Of a stretch of DNA of 64,000 bases, positions 1-10,506 are shown piece by piece (positions within the stretch are counted from its first letter, which is position 1; each line of letters opens with the position of its first letter). The translations under genes and the position numbers were made by a program. Where the stretch lies: the NCBI GenBank assembly GCA_023105745.1, contig JALGQZ010000013.1:6126105-6190104 (forward strand), in the 5' to 3' direction. The DNA is from Austropuccinia psidii (Eukaryota > Basidiomycota > Pucciniomycetes > Pucciniales > Sphaerophragmiaceae). Under the pieces are notes generated by a model that worked only from the letters and a program-made list of their open reading frames with translations, was not told the origin of the DNA and made no database searches.

Positions 1-1199
1 AAGAAAAAAACAACATGGTACAAATCAAATAAGAAGATATGGAGATCCAAAATCAATATAACAAGCCATAAATGGAATTATCAACTGAATTTATTGAAAT
101 AAAAAATTAAAGAAAGAAAGTTCTCACTTATGAGCTCAGGATACTGTACTTGCAGCTGGAATGCTGGGGACAGCATTAAATGGAGAGGGGGATGTGGTAT
201 TCCATACCTTTTTACAAGTTTCAAGACATTTTTGAAAATTAAAAGTTGGAGAATCAAGATCCCAATGACTAATTCAGGAAATCACCACTCAAAGGACATG
301 CTTAAAATCACAAAAAACCCAGGAATAACATCAACAGTAGGGAGGAATGGAAGATTTTAGCATTCACAATTGAAATATTCAATATAATTCTGTAATTAAA
401 TGAATAATAGAGGAGTCCAATCTTATGGAGTTACACAATAAAGCTTACATATAAGGCTTACATGATCAACAATAGGCTTAATACATACAGAAAACTCAAA
501 ATTACATGGGAAAAGTAACATTGTAACATTATATCCACTCTAAATCCATCAGGAAGATTATATTACTAAGAATCCAATACATCAAAAAAAATACAGCTCA
601 TGTGACACAAGGATCATCTGACAGTATCAAATCCACTAAAAACTTAAAAATTACACAACAATACAGGAGCCCAAATAAGACTTATGCAGTCCACATGCAT
701 AAGATCTGGACATTACACAACCACAGGATTATTAAAATTCAACTAGCTGCATGCAAGGAAAATACACTAAACTGTCAAGTACACAGCAATTACAGTAATC
801 AAGAATATATCCCCACATTACACAGCATAATCACCTGGAACTATAAAATCTTACAAACAAATCATACATGGGCTTATTTGCATGACACCATCTTCATCCT
901 TTACTCACCAGAATTAATTCCTCAAGGCTGTGCAAGCTGACTAAAGCAGTGTAAAGGAGGAGTCATCTGATACTGTTATCAAAATCCCCACCAAACAAAA
1001 ACATCTCAATCTTAATTTTGACCAAACAAATGGTGAAAATATCTCAGTCATATAATACCATTCCCAATTTTACACACTAGCATTAATCTCTCAAGGCTGT
1101 GCAAGATTACTAATGCAGTGTAACAGATAGTTCATCTGACTTTTGTTACCAAAATATACACCAGCAAAATTATCTCAAAGGCAAGAATAAAACTTTACA
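1..1199. other. AT-rich non-coding segment with degenerate tandem units
   Basis: No convincing gene. The short open frames (for example 130-360 and 602-940) have no domain, no codon-like pattern and several lack homologous partners in the window. A weak tandem duplication is visible: about 907-1010 and 1076-1180 share the core reading CTCAAGGCTGTGCAAG followed by TCATCTGA and ACCAAAATcc/ta, with a period of roughly 170 bases. A similar ATCATCTGACAG motif occurs at 613-624. The segment may be the 5' part of the X repeat that follows. Confidence 0.4.
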
Positions 1200-2031
1200 T
1201 GGAGAGACCATGGGTACTTCTCACAGCATAAAAGGAGGCCTCTCTCTGTCATTTTCTCCTCTTCTCCCCATGAATGAAAATAATTATACACCAAGAAGGA
1301 GAATAATTATTCATCCCTTACTAGTAGGTTAATCTAGAAATTATTATTATTAAATTACACTAAATAGTGGTTTATAAATAGTTGTAGTTAACAGTAGGTC
1401 TGCCTATATTATAAATTCATCTATTAGTGAAATACTCATATTCAACAAAATACTTATATTATACTCTTCTCACTAGAAGAAAACCTATATCACTATTATT
1501 ATTATCACACAATATATTTTACATATTATCAAAATTATTTACCAACAACAACTATTTGAACTATCAAACAATATTATTATATATTATAACTATTACTAAA
1601 TTTTTCCCATATTGAGCTATTATCCATTAAAACAAAATACCTTCAACAAAGAAAATAACTTAAAATCACCACTCAGTACTATTATATCTATTATTTATTT
1701 TACTCAATTATTACTTTATTATCCTAAAATCACCTACAAATTTATCTTTTGAAGTTATTTTGTCTAAATTAGTATTATTATTTTATCATTAGGCTGGTTA
1801 TTGAATAGGTCTGATAGAGACTTCTAAAAATTCTTTTCTAGTTTTAAAGCCACAATCTTAAATATTGATTTGTGAGCTCTGTAGGGAGATTGTTTAGTAT
1901 ATTCAGAGGGGCAGCTAAAACACCATTAGCACCCTTGGTTACAGGATTATTTCAGAAATTCAAAACTGTTTACCTGTGATTTCCCCCTCAAGGACTGCCT
2001 TATCAAATCCCACACCAAAAGGAGTTCCACA
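1200..2031 (+). repeat. LTR-like repeat X, copy 1 (X1)
   Basis: This stretch aligns by eye with 29250-30213. Shared blocks are the ATGGAGAG start, a CT-rich stretch, the AAGGAG..ATAATTATTCATCCCT block, a GGTCTGC(A/C)TATATTAT block and a 3' block with ACCTGTGATTTCCCCCTCAAGG ending in CACA. A TATA-like ATAAAAG at 1228-1234 followed by CT-rich DNA resembles a retrotransposon promoter. Both copies end in CA and have unrelated 3' flanks, so this is probably a solo LTR or the end of an LTR element. The 5' end and any TSD could not be fixed, so the family is unknown. Confidence 0.5.
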
Positions 2032-2330
2032 ACATGACTGTTAAACTTAATTTAAGGTTACAGTGAGTGATCATAAATGATCAAATTAAGCTCAAACTTT
2101 GCTCCTTAATAACTTTTAAGTTTTACACACTACAAAAATTCAGAGAGTGAATTCTAATAGCTTGGCATAATTATATTATGCTTCCAAGAGCATTTCATTA
2201 CATCATCAAAACTCTATTTTTGATGATTTTTCTTGTAACTCATCTTTTCTGTTGAAATTTGATATTTTAAACTTCAAACCATGATTTCAAGGGTTTAGAC
2301 CTTGAATATTATAGTAAAAAATTCTTAAGT

Positions 2331-3003
2331 ATTCACGAATGTACTAGTAGAATCCAACTGTCCACTTCTTTTTTAGTTTGGACCACCTTCACAACAAAGT
2401 GGTCAACAGCTCTATTAATTTTAATCAATAATCCCTTACAGGTTTTAACCTTGCTTATAACTTGTGAAGTAAACTTCATTTCTGTATTTCTACAGTAATT
2501 AAGTGATGACTTTATTTTTGGTTCATCATGCTATAATGCATATTTCAAAAGATATTAGCTAAAATCCTTGAATATATGCATTGACCAAAAAAGTGCATAT
2601 ATTCAGGTTAATTCCTTAAGTATTGACTTTGGAGATTAGCTTCTTAATTGTTTTATATGTGGAATTCTATGGAGAATCCAATGGTAACATTTATTTCACA
2701 TGTTGTTTCATTGGTATCTGAAATAATTAAAGATTTATGTTTTTTATAAGGTATTATTACTTATAACTCATTAAATATTGACTTTACAGATATGCCATGA
2801 ATATGGTATATGTGTATTTTACCATGGGGAATCCAATGGTATAATTTGTTTCACATGTTCATTCATTGGGGCTTAAGTTAAACAAGGTTTTATGCCAATT
2901 TATGGCATTTTTGTAGCTTTAAGGTAATTATTTTTAATATATAATTATTTTAAATATTTCTTGTGAACTTTTTGGGTATGTGGTCATATCTCAAAGGTTC
3001 ACA
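2331..3003 (-). repeat. R1 3' LTR
   Basis: Matches 9526-10198 along its whole length. The element-start end is clear: on the plus strand it finishes ..AAAGGTTCACA, so the LTR begins TGTGAACC on the coding strand. The other edge is ambiguous: the two copies still share TTCACGAATG, and the first TG lies at 2340. The length is about 664-673 bases. Confidence 0.8.
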
Positions 3004-3015
3004 TTCCCTACCACC
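3004..3015 (-). other. R1 polypurine tract
   Basis: Directly next to the 3' LTR the coding strand reads GGTGGTAGGGAA, a slightly degenerate polypurine tract in the place expected for plus-strand DNA priming. Compare the cleaner tract in R2. Confidence 0.65.
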
Positions 3016-3129
3016 AAAAAGGATTGTACCACAATCTGATATGTGTAATTAGGGCATCATGCACTGTCCTACCTCTTCAATAGACTTTGTTAGTCTTGAA
3101 GCTCAATAATGCTTAACTTTTCTATTTTT

Positions 3130-3980
3130 CAGGTTTTCTTTAATGTCTGAACCTTCTTAGTAGTTTATCAGAATTTTTTATATCTTTCTCAAGTAGCCAT
3201 TCATCTTCTTGAGTTGAATTTCTATACCTTACAAGGTATTCTCTTTCTTTTTTGTTTCTTGTCCTTCTTTCTTTAAGGACTTTTACAATTTTCTTTTCTT
3301 CTCCTTCTTTCAAGGGGGAATTTCAAGTGGGGGTTTATTTCTTAGTGGAAATAACTCCTTGTCACTTGAGCTGTAAGGATTTATCAGATTTACAGGTAAA
3401 GTTGGGTGTTTGTTCATTAATTCACCTGTGAGTTCCAATTGCACAGCATTGGGTCCATGAAGTGCTTTTATCATAAATGGTCCTGCAAAGGAATCTTTCA
3501 ATTTCCTGGACCTTTTATGTTATTGAAATTAAGGGTTGATACTAGGACCAAGTCTCCTATTTTGAAGTCAGGTGGTTTATGACTTTTATCCCATCTTTCT
3601 TTTGCATATTTGAAAGAATCTTGCATAAATCTGTTTTCATGGTGTCTTGCTTTGTCAAGCATTATCTTAAACCTGCTTGCTGTTGGATGTATATCTACTA
3701 AGTCCTTTTTGAGGGTATCATAAGGAAGTCTTGGATTCCAACCTTTTTCTAGCATATCTGGTGTTTTTCCAGTAGAAGAATGGGTTGATGTTTTAAATGC
3801 CAGTTCAAGAGCTGGTATTAGTGTACACCAATCATGGGTAAAACCATCAGAATCTTTGAATTCTAGTCCATAAGCACAGAATCTTCTGATCATGTCCTCC
3901 AAGGTCTGTATCATTCTTTCTGCTAAACCATCAGTTTGAGGATGGTAAGCTTTTGAGAATGATAATTTTGTCCCAAACAA
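3130..3980 (-). pseudogene. R1 Pol C-terminus: integrase core end and chromodomain
   Basis: Two open pieces, 3498-3980 and 3310-3501, plus a decayed tail to about 3130. The first holds the end of the integrase catalytic core: the [19 protein letters not shown] block contains the catalytic Glu of the D,D(35)E triad. It is followed by the [11 protein letters not shown] segment typical of the Ty3/gypsy integrase C-terminal domain. The second continues with GPFMIKALHGPNAV. The tail shows a remnant of an EYLVRYRN..EDEWL chromodomain ending in LLRRF. Stops separate the pieces. Homologous to R2 Pol residues about 940-1220. Confidence 0.85.
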
Positions 3981-4184
3981 GTTATGGAGATTTGTTCATA
4001 ATGCTGAAGTGAATTTTGGGTCTCTGTCACTTATAATATTCTGGAATAAGCTTGTATGACTAATGACTTTATTCCATATCATTATGGCTGTGTCCATAGC
4101 TGTGTAGTCTTTGTGACATGGTAGGAACATGGGAGTTTTGCTATACCTGTCAACTAATACTAGGCATGCATTATAGCTTCTATC

Positions 4185-5486
4185 TCATCCTGGAGGTAAT
4201 GCTGTTACCCAATCCATATGAACTATTTCCCAAGGGGATTTTGGTTCTTGGATTTGGATCATCATTCCAAATTTCTTTCCTGTGGCTCTGTTAGCTTTTT
4301 GACATCTTTCACAGGTTTGGCAGTATTCTGCAACATCTTTCTTCCAATTTGGCCACCAAGAGCAGGTTTTTACCCTCTCTAGTGTTCTGTCTTCTGAAAG
4401 GTGTCCAGCTGCAACACTATCATGACACTCATGTAAAATAGTGTTTATCAGGGTTCTATCTGTTAAGGCCATAACACATGTGTGTTTTGTTCTATGGTAA
4501 AGGATTCCATCAAGGAGGTGGAATCTTCCTTCATCATATGCCTTTTTCCATGTTTCATCTAATTTTGATGAAAGTGATGGATCTTTGCAGTCTTTCATTA
4601 GAAGTTGGCTCAAGATATGGAAATTCTTGTCTATCTTATAGCTTTCATTAACGTGGTTAAAGAATTCTGTGCCAATTTCTGTGAGACATATTCCTTCTAT
4701 ATGGTGCTCTTCCTGTGGTACCCATGCTGGATTTTCAGGGGTATTTGCTAGAGCCCATCTGCTAAGACCATCTACATTTTTATGAATATTGCCAGATTTA
4801 TGAACAATAGTCACATTTCCTCTGTATTCTTGGATAGAAATTTGCCATCTCAGAATATGTCTATTTGGAGTTTTCATATTTAATAGAGATTTTACAGCAT
4901 TACAGCCTGTAATCACATCAAATACTGTTCCATCCAAGTAATCATGTAATTTTTCTAAAGCCCACACTAAGCAGAGGCATTCCATTTTGCTTGCTCCATA
5001 TCTTGCTTCTGTTGGCTTTATTTGTCTTGAAATAAAACAAATTGGTCCTTCCACTGGTTTATCATTGATAATTTGTGTCTGGTGTAGTGCAGCACCTAGT
5101 CCTTCTCCACAAGCATCAATGTAAAGTTTGAAGGGTAGTTTCCAATCTGGAATTAGAAGAAATGGGGCATTTGTTAAGGAATTTTTCAATTCTTCATATG
5201 CCTTGACTGTTTCTTCTGTCATTTCATAGACTGTTTTTTGGTCACAAAGCTTATACAAGGATTTAGCAATTTTTGCAAAGTCCTTTATATGCTGTCTATA
5301 GTAACCATCAAATCCTAGAAATGATTGCATTTCTTTTTTGGTTTGAGGCATTTGCTTGAGTAGTACTGCTGCTACTTTATTCTTGTCTATTCCTAGACTA
5401 AGTCCAGATACAACATGTCCTAGTGCTTTTAGTTCACTATATGCAAAGTGACACTTTTTCAAGGAAATTTTCATATTTCCTTGCAC
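4185..5486 (-). pseudogene. R1 Pol: end of RT, RNase H and integrase N-terminus
   Basis: The longest open piece of R1 (433 codons). It starts in the RT connection region ([31 protein letters not shown]). It then passes through RNase H ([27 protein letters not shown], and NVDGLSRW, where R2 has NADGLSRW) and reaches the integrase HHCC zinc domain ([11 protein letters not shown] .. CQTCERCQ). The first catalytic Asp of the integrase core is in [11 protein letters not shown]. It ends at a TGA where R2 has a Gly codon. In the RNase H core the usual ITDC is ITGC, so one catalytic acid is lost. It is therefore a fragment, not a functional enzyme. Confidence 0.9.
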
Positions 5487-5573
5487 TATTTTTTTTAGTA
5501 CCCTTTCTAGTCTTCTAAGGTGATTTTCCCAAGTTTCTGAGCAAACTATGATATTATCAATACAGATAATTAA

Positions 5574-6161
5574 CTATCCTTCTGATAATTCTTCAGGAAA
5601 TATGGTATTCATCATCCTTTGATAATGGGAAGGTGCATTTTTTATGCCAAATGGCATTCTTAAGTATTCAAAAATTCCACAGCGGACTATTATCCCCAGT
5701 AGTTTCTTGGAATTGTCTGCTAAGACATTTTGATGAAAAACCTTTAAAGAATCAATTGCTGTAATGAACTTAGCTTGTGACAATTGTGTCAATGTCTCAT
5801 GGATTCTGGTTATTGGATATCTTTCTGGAATGGTATAGGTATTCAGGGCTCTGAAGTCTCCTACCATTCTAGATTTTACATTATGCCAAGTTATAATGAC
5901 AGGTGTAGTGACCTCTACCTTTTCCTTATGTCCTACTTTTCTTAATACTCCAAGGTCCATTAGTTCTTTAATGTGTGCCTCCAAGGCTTCTCTAGCCCTT
6001 GGACTAGCTGGGTAAGCAGGCCTCCTTAGTAAGGGTGGGTAAGGATTTTCCACATTAAGAATTATATCCACTTCATGCCCAATTATGGCACCTAGTGGCT
6101 CCTTGTCAGTTGCAAAGGCATTTTCATACTTAAATAAGAGGTCAATAAATTTTTCTTTCAT
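5574..6161 (-). pseudogene. R1 Pol: reverse transcriptase, N-terminal two thirds
   Basis: Encodes the fingers and palm of a Ty3/gypsy [49 protein letters not shown], and [20 protein letters not shown]. The frame stops at a TAG exactly where R2 has the Trp codon before its YIDD box (TGG to TAG). Reading on past the stop, the box itself reads CIDN, so the second of the paired catalytic aspartates is Asn. R1 RT is dead by two independent lesions. The homologous region of R2 is Pol residues about 235-405. Confidence 0.9.
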
Positions 6162-6274
6162 TTTTTCTGTTAATTCTTGATTGAAATCTGCCTCTTTGAG
6201 TTGTTCAGATATAAAAAGTTCCTTTTCTGGAATTTTCTCTTCATTATTAATAGCTATGATTTGTTTTTTGTTAT

Positions 6275-6634
6275 TTAAGAAGCCAAACGTTTGTTGTCTC
6301 CTATGGTAAAATATCTATCCTTTTGGTTAGAGATATCTATACCATAAATTGATAAGTAGTCATTCCCAAGTATGAAGTGATTACTAGTACAGTTGTCCAT
6401 TACTACAAACTCTAATTTAATTCTGACACATTGTGAGGGGTGAGGAAAAATTAGTGTTAAATCAATTATTCCAAGGGGCTTCATGTTCTCACTTGCACTA
6501 CTAAATTTGACACCTTGTATTGGCATAAGTTTTGCTTGCCAGTCTGGGACAATGGCTTTCAAATAACGTTTAACAACACAGGTGCAATATTCTCCTGTAT
6601 CCAAGTTCACTTTTCCTTCTTGGTTATCAACCAT
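6275..6634 (-). pseudogene. R1 Pol: aspartic protease region
   Basis: A retropepsin-like segment. The active-site loop reads LDTGEYCTC, so it keeps the classical D-T-G triad, unlike R2 and R3b (DPG). Downstream it has KPLGIIDLTLIFPH, EFVVMDNC and [15 protein letters not shown], the last probably covering the second conserved protease block. It is separated from RT and from Gag by in-frame stops. It matches R2 Pol residues about 50-160. Confidence 0.8.
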
Positions 6635-6898
6635 AACAATACTTATACTTCATTTTCCAGCTGTATATCCCATTCCTTTTGCAGGTTTGGGTCTGTACAT
6701 TTTGGCATCTTGTATATTTGTCAGGTTTGTGTCAGATGTCCCAACTTGTGGTAAGTTTGAGTTAACATCCAGTACCTCATAAATTATATCAATATTATTA
6801 ATTTGTGCATTAATTATATTAATTTCATCACTTTCAGAACTTTCTGACTCTTCTGTTTCTTTTTCAGAGTCGGATTCCTCCTCTTTGTCATTGTGGTC

Positions 6899-7605
6899 TT
6901 ATGTTTCCACAATTTCATTAATATTTGCCTTTTTGAGGTAATTATTGGCTAAGTGTAACATACCTCCACATTTATGGCATTTTCTTTTCTCATTATTGTT
7001 GGGTGTATTGGGCTTGAAAGCTTCTTTTGATTTATCTTTTTTGATAAATGGCTTCTTTGGACTTTTAATGTCCAATTTCTTCCAAGTTCTGCCAATTTTT
7101 GTTCTTGTCACTATGTCCTCTAGTGCATTGATATACTCTTCTGTGGAGCATGGTTCTATACACCTGATTCTCAGGGCATGTTCTAGCTCTCCTCCACATT
7201 TCTTAAGTATTTTCATGTGCACCATCTTTTGTGACATTTCTGGGTAAAATGCATTGAGTCTTTCAACTTGTTTTAAAAACCAAGTTGAAGGTTTGTCTCT
7301 GTCTGGGTCAAAGAAAGGATTTCAAATGCATTTTCTATCTTGTATCTCCAGGCATCATTAGCCCACTTGGTGATTATTTCTTGTTTCCACCAAGACCAGG
7401 TATTTTTGCCATTTGTTTGCTTTATGCCATAATACAATCTTTTTGTAGATTTTTCAAAGAATGAATGTAATATTTCAGTGATTAATTCATCTGGTATGGC
7501 ATAATATTCTTGTAGCATGTCAATTGTTTTGATAAATGACATGTGGTCATATTCACCTTCTCCTGTGAATTTTGGCCATTCTTTTAATTGAGGTGCTTCC
7601 TTCAT
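6899..7605 (-). pseudogene. R1 Gag: capsid-like part and zinc knuckle
   Basis: Two pieces (7273-7605 and 6899-7237). The first has LKEWPKFTGEGEYDHMSFI .. DELIT .. WSWWKQEIITKWANDAW, the Retrotrans_gag-like core shared with R2. The second has QKMVHMKILKKCGGELEHA and ends in a CCHC knuckle, CHKCGGMLHLANNY, in which the last Cys is Tyr. Just before the junction a GAA-to-TAA type stop follows NEIVET. Role in an active copy: particle assembly and nucleic-acid packaging. Confidence 0.85.
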
Positions 7606-8038
7606 TAAGATTCAGTTATTGTCTTGGTGACTTAAGTCTGTTATGAATGGATTTGTTAACTCCTCTTTTGGTTTAACAGGGCTTCTTATGTGAGAAAATG
7701 GTGTTGATAACTTTGGCATATTTGAGTTAGCCTCATTAATTTTATCCATTTTTTCGTGATAAGCCTTATTTCACTTTGAATGTCATCTTTCAGATGCATT
7801 ATTGCTTCATCACTCTTCTCCACATGGTCCAAAAGCAATTTTTGGTGTGATGAAGTCTTTTCTTCACATTTCCTACAGAAAAGCTTAATTTGTTTAATTT
7901 TTATGTAAGATTATCAATACTCACGTCATAATTGATTGTCAAAGTTTTTTCTTTGATATCACTTATGTATCTGTACAACTCTTGTTGTCCTTGTATTAAT
8001 TTCTGAGTATTATCAGTTAATAATTTTGGTTTATTATT

Positions 8039-8864
8039 TTAAATCATAAATTTTATGTTATCAATTTCTTTTTTATTTTGTACAACAAGTTTTGTTAAAG
8101 ATGATAAGCTATTATGTATTTCTTGGAAAGATAATAAACTATTTTTAAGCTCTGTTAAAGTATTTACAACATCAGGAGACAAGGTTATTTCTTTGGGACA
8201 TGGGGTTGTCTCATTCTTTGCTCCTCTTTGTCTTTGAATTTCATCAAAGTTCTGGCCATGTTGAAGACATTGTCCATGGCATCTTTCTGGATTTTGGGGA
8301 TCCTGTAGCTTGGGGAATATGGTTTTCTCCAATTCTTTTACTTGTTCTTCTTCCCTTGGGGAAGTGGGTTGACTTGGGGCTTGCTGGTAGAAGCTACTGG
8401 GGCTTCTTCCTTGGCTGCCTCCTTCTTTTTGGCATGATACTGCTTGATCTTTTTGATTTGAGGTTTGGATGATAGTGGATTCCATCCATTGGAGTATCTC
8501 ACTATTTCCTCCTCTTTGAGGAACTTTTTCAGGATGTGCCAGGAGTTCATCACTCCTTGGTGTATTTGGGGCAACATTTCCCAATCCTTGTCTTTGTACA
8601 CTGTGTAGTACTGTTTGTACTGGCTCATGTAAATGTCTATTTGAGCCCTCTGAATGTGATTTGTACCTATTTGAGTCACTCATACTCAGTTCCAATTCTG
8701 GTTCAGATATCACGGGAATTTCTGGGACTTGCCTTTGGGATAAGGCACTTCCTTATGTGGATTCTGTTCCACTGGGGATATTGCCCTTCCTTTTCCCTTT
8801 TGAGGAATCAATTCCACCTCTGAGTCCACCTCCATCTGATTGGATGGAGTATTGGGAGCCTCTT
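8039..8864 (-). pseudogene. R1 Gag N-terminal region, two overlapping frames
   Basis: One frame (8039-8713, 224 codons) corresponds to the frame in which R2 Gag would normally be called. It begins in effect at an ATG near 8874 with MTTRRGSQYS and has one TAA before 8713. A second frame (8338-8679, extending into 8864) holds a segment with IDIYMSQYKQYY, VMNSWHILKKFL and NGWNPL. That segment matches the alternative frame of R2 (DIYKAS.., CMNSYLTVRKFL, NGWHPL). The second frame has three TGA codons close together near 8690-8720. The splice acceptor feeding it is at 8865/8864. Which frame is the real protein is discussed under findings. Confidence 0.65.
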
Positions 8865-8952
8865 CTGGTAGTCATATTTTAAGAAAAATAAGAAATAAGA
8901 AGATTTCAGAACAGTAATTCTTCTTATGGCAATTTATAAATGGGATACTCAC

Positions 8953-9087
8953 CTTCAGAGTCCTGAATAGTGGGTCCTGGAAAGTCCAATTTCTTGGCTT
9001 TCTTTTTCTTAGTGATTATTGGTGTTGGAGAATTTTGACAAGGTTCTTCCACCAATCTTTCAACAGTGGTTTGGTTGTCTTCAAACA
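8953..9087 (-). other. R1 spliced leader exon upstream of Gag
   Basis: Bounded on the coding strand by an acceptor (TTTTTTAG before TGTTTGAAG) and a good donor (GAAG/GTGAGT). It is open in the frame reading VFEDNQTTVERLVEEP, has no ATG, and is 135 nt long. Splicing over the 88-nt intron (8865-8952) continues into the second frame at 8864 (..DSE-E-EAPNTPSN). Exon phases are the same as in R2. Confidence 0.6.
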
Positions 9088-9525
9088 CTAAAAAAGACAA
9101 ATAAATATAAGTCTTTTATATAAAAGTGTTATTTTTGGCCAGATATGGCAATTTTCCATGTAAAAATTGCTTTTATATCTTTTAAAAAAGTGAAAATAAT
9201 TAAAGAAATGAAATTAAAATGAATAAAATAACTTTTTTATTGGTTTTTAATATTTTTTAATATTTTTTATGTTTTTATTTTTAAAGAATAAAATAAAAAT
9301 GAATATGATTTTTTTATAAAATTATTTTTAATTTATAAAAAATCTTTTCCAATCACTAGAGTCACTCAAAGAAAGTTTTTGCAAGTCTAAGGATGTGAAA
9401 AACCACATGTAAGACAGTACAATTGCTTTCCAAATGCCTCAATAGCTTTTAAGATCAATAAATATAAAATTATTATATAATTTTATGATTATAATTATAA
9501 TTTATTATTGGATAAACCCATTATT

Positions 9526-10198
9526 CTTCACGAATGGACTAGTAGAATTCAACTGTCTACTTTTTTTTAAGTTTGGACCACTTTCAGAACAAAGTGGTCA
9601 ACAGCTCTATTGATTTTAATCAATAATCCCTCACAGGTTTTAACCTTGTTTATAGCTTGTAAAATAAAGTTAATTTCTGTATTCCTAAAGTAATTACGTG
9701 ATGACTTTACTTTTGGTTCATCACTATATAATGCATATTTCAAAAGATATTAGCTAAAATCCTTGAATATATGCATTGCCCAAAAAAGTGCATATATTCA
9801 GCTTAACTCCTTAAGTATTGACTTTGGAGATTAGCTTCTTAATTGTTTTATATGTGAGATTTTATGGAGAATCCAATGGTATCATTTATTTCACATGTTG
9901 TTTAATTGGTATTTGAAATAATTAAAGATTTATATTTTTTATAAGGTATTATTACTTATAACTCATTAAATATTGACTTTACAGATATGCCATAAAAATG
10001 ATATATGTGTATTTTACCACGGGGAATCCAATAGTATAATTTCTTTCACATGTTTATTCATTGGAGCTTAAGGTAAACCAAGTTTTACGCCAATTTATGG
10101 CATTTTTGTAGTTTTAAGGTAATTATCTTTAATGTATAATTATTTTAAATATTTCTTGTGACCTTTTTGGGTATGTGGTCATATCTCAAAGGTTCACA
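9526..10198 (-). repeat. R1 5' LTR
   Basis: Pairs with 2331-3003, sharing for example the GCATATATTCAG and ATTGACTTTGGAGATTAGC blocks and the terminal GGTTCACA. Internal to it, on the coding strand, comes TGGGTTTATCC, a possible but unrecognised primer-binding site. Confidence 0.8.
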
Positions 10199-10506
10199 GG
10201 ATGGACAGATTAAGGGCTTTGAGGATTACACATTCTTAAGAAATTGAAACAAAGAAAGTGGATAGAAATAGTAATATGAGAAATATTAAGAAATAAGACA
10301 GATGGATAGTATAATCCTATACCTTATATGGGAATTATTTACTGTACACAAATATTGGTTATGTTAATCCATGAAAACAGGAGTTAGAATAAGTAAAACA
10401 ACCAAGAAAACAGTTTTTTTATTTGAGACCTTTGTGGAAGCTTAATAAATGGTATTGCCTGGGTGGTTTTTTGTTTTGATTTGGGATTTACTCCGACGAA
10501 GTATTT

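Larger units (their letters stand above)
2331..10198 (-). mobile_element. R1: decayed Ty3/gypsy chromovirus
   Basis: A complete but inactive LTR retrotransposon on the minus strand. Order in its own sense: 5' LTR (right), leader exon and intron, Gag, zinc knuckle, protease, RT, RNase H, integrase, chromodomain, polypurine tract, 3' LTR (left). The coding part is homologous to R2 but clearly a different subfamily, with different LTRs and a DTG rather than DPG protease. Several in-frame stops, a damaged RT active site and visibly diverged LTRs (about seven differences in the first fifty bases) show an old insertion. No matching TSD was found, and the outer LTR edge near 2331 is uncertain. Confidence 0.9.

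Noticed and set aside
2125..2140. CACTACAAAAA motif resembling a CACTA transposon end
   Set aside because: No partner inverted repeat and no CACTA-type transposase nearby; a chance match in AT-rich DNA.
2336..2340. GAATG / GGATG as TSD of R1
   Set aside because: One mismatch, and it would force non-TG..CA LTR ends. The boundary remains open.
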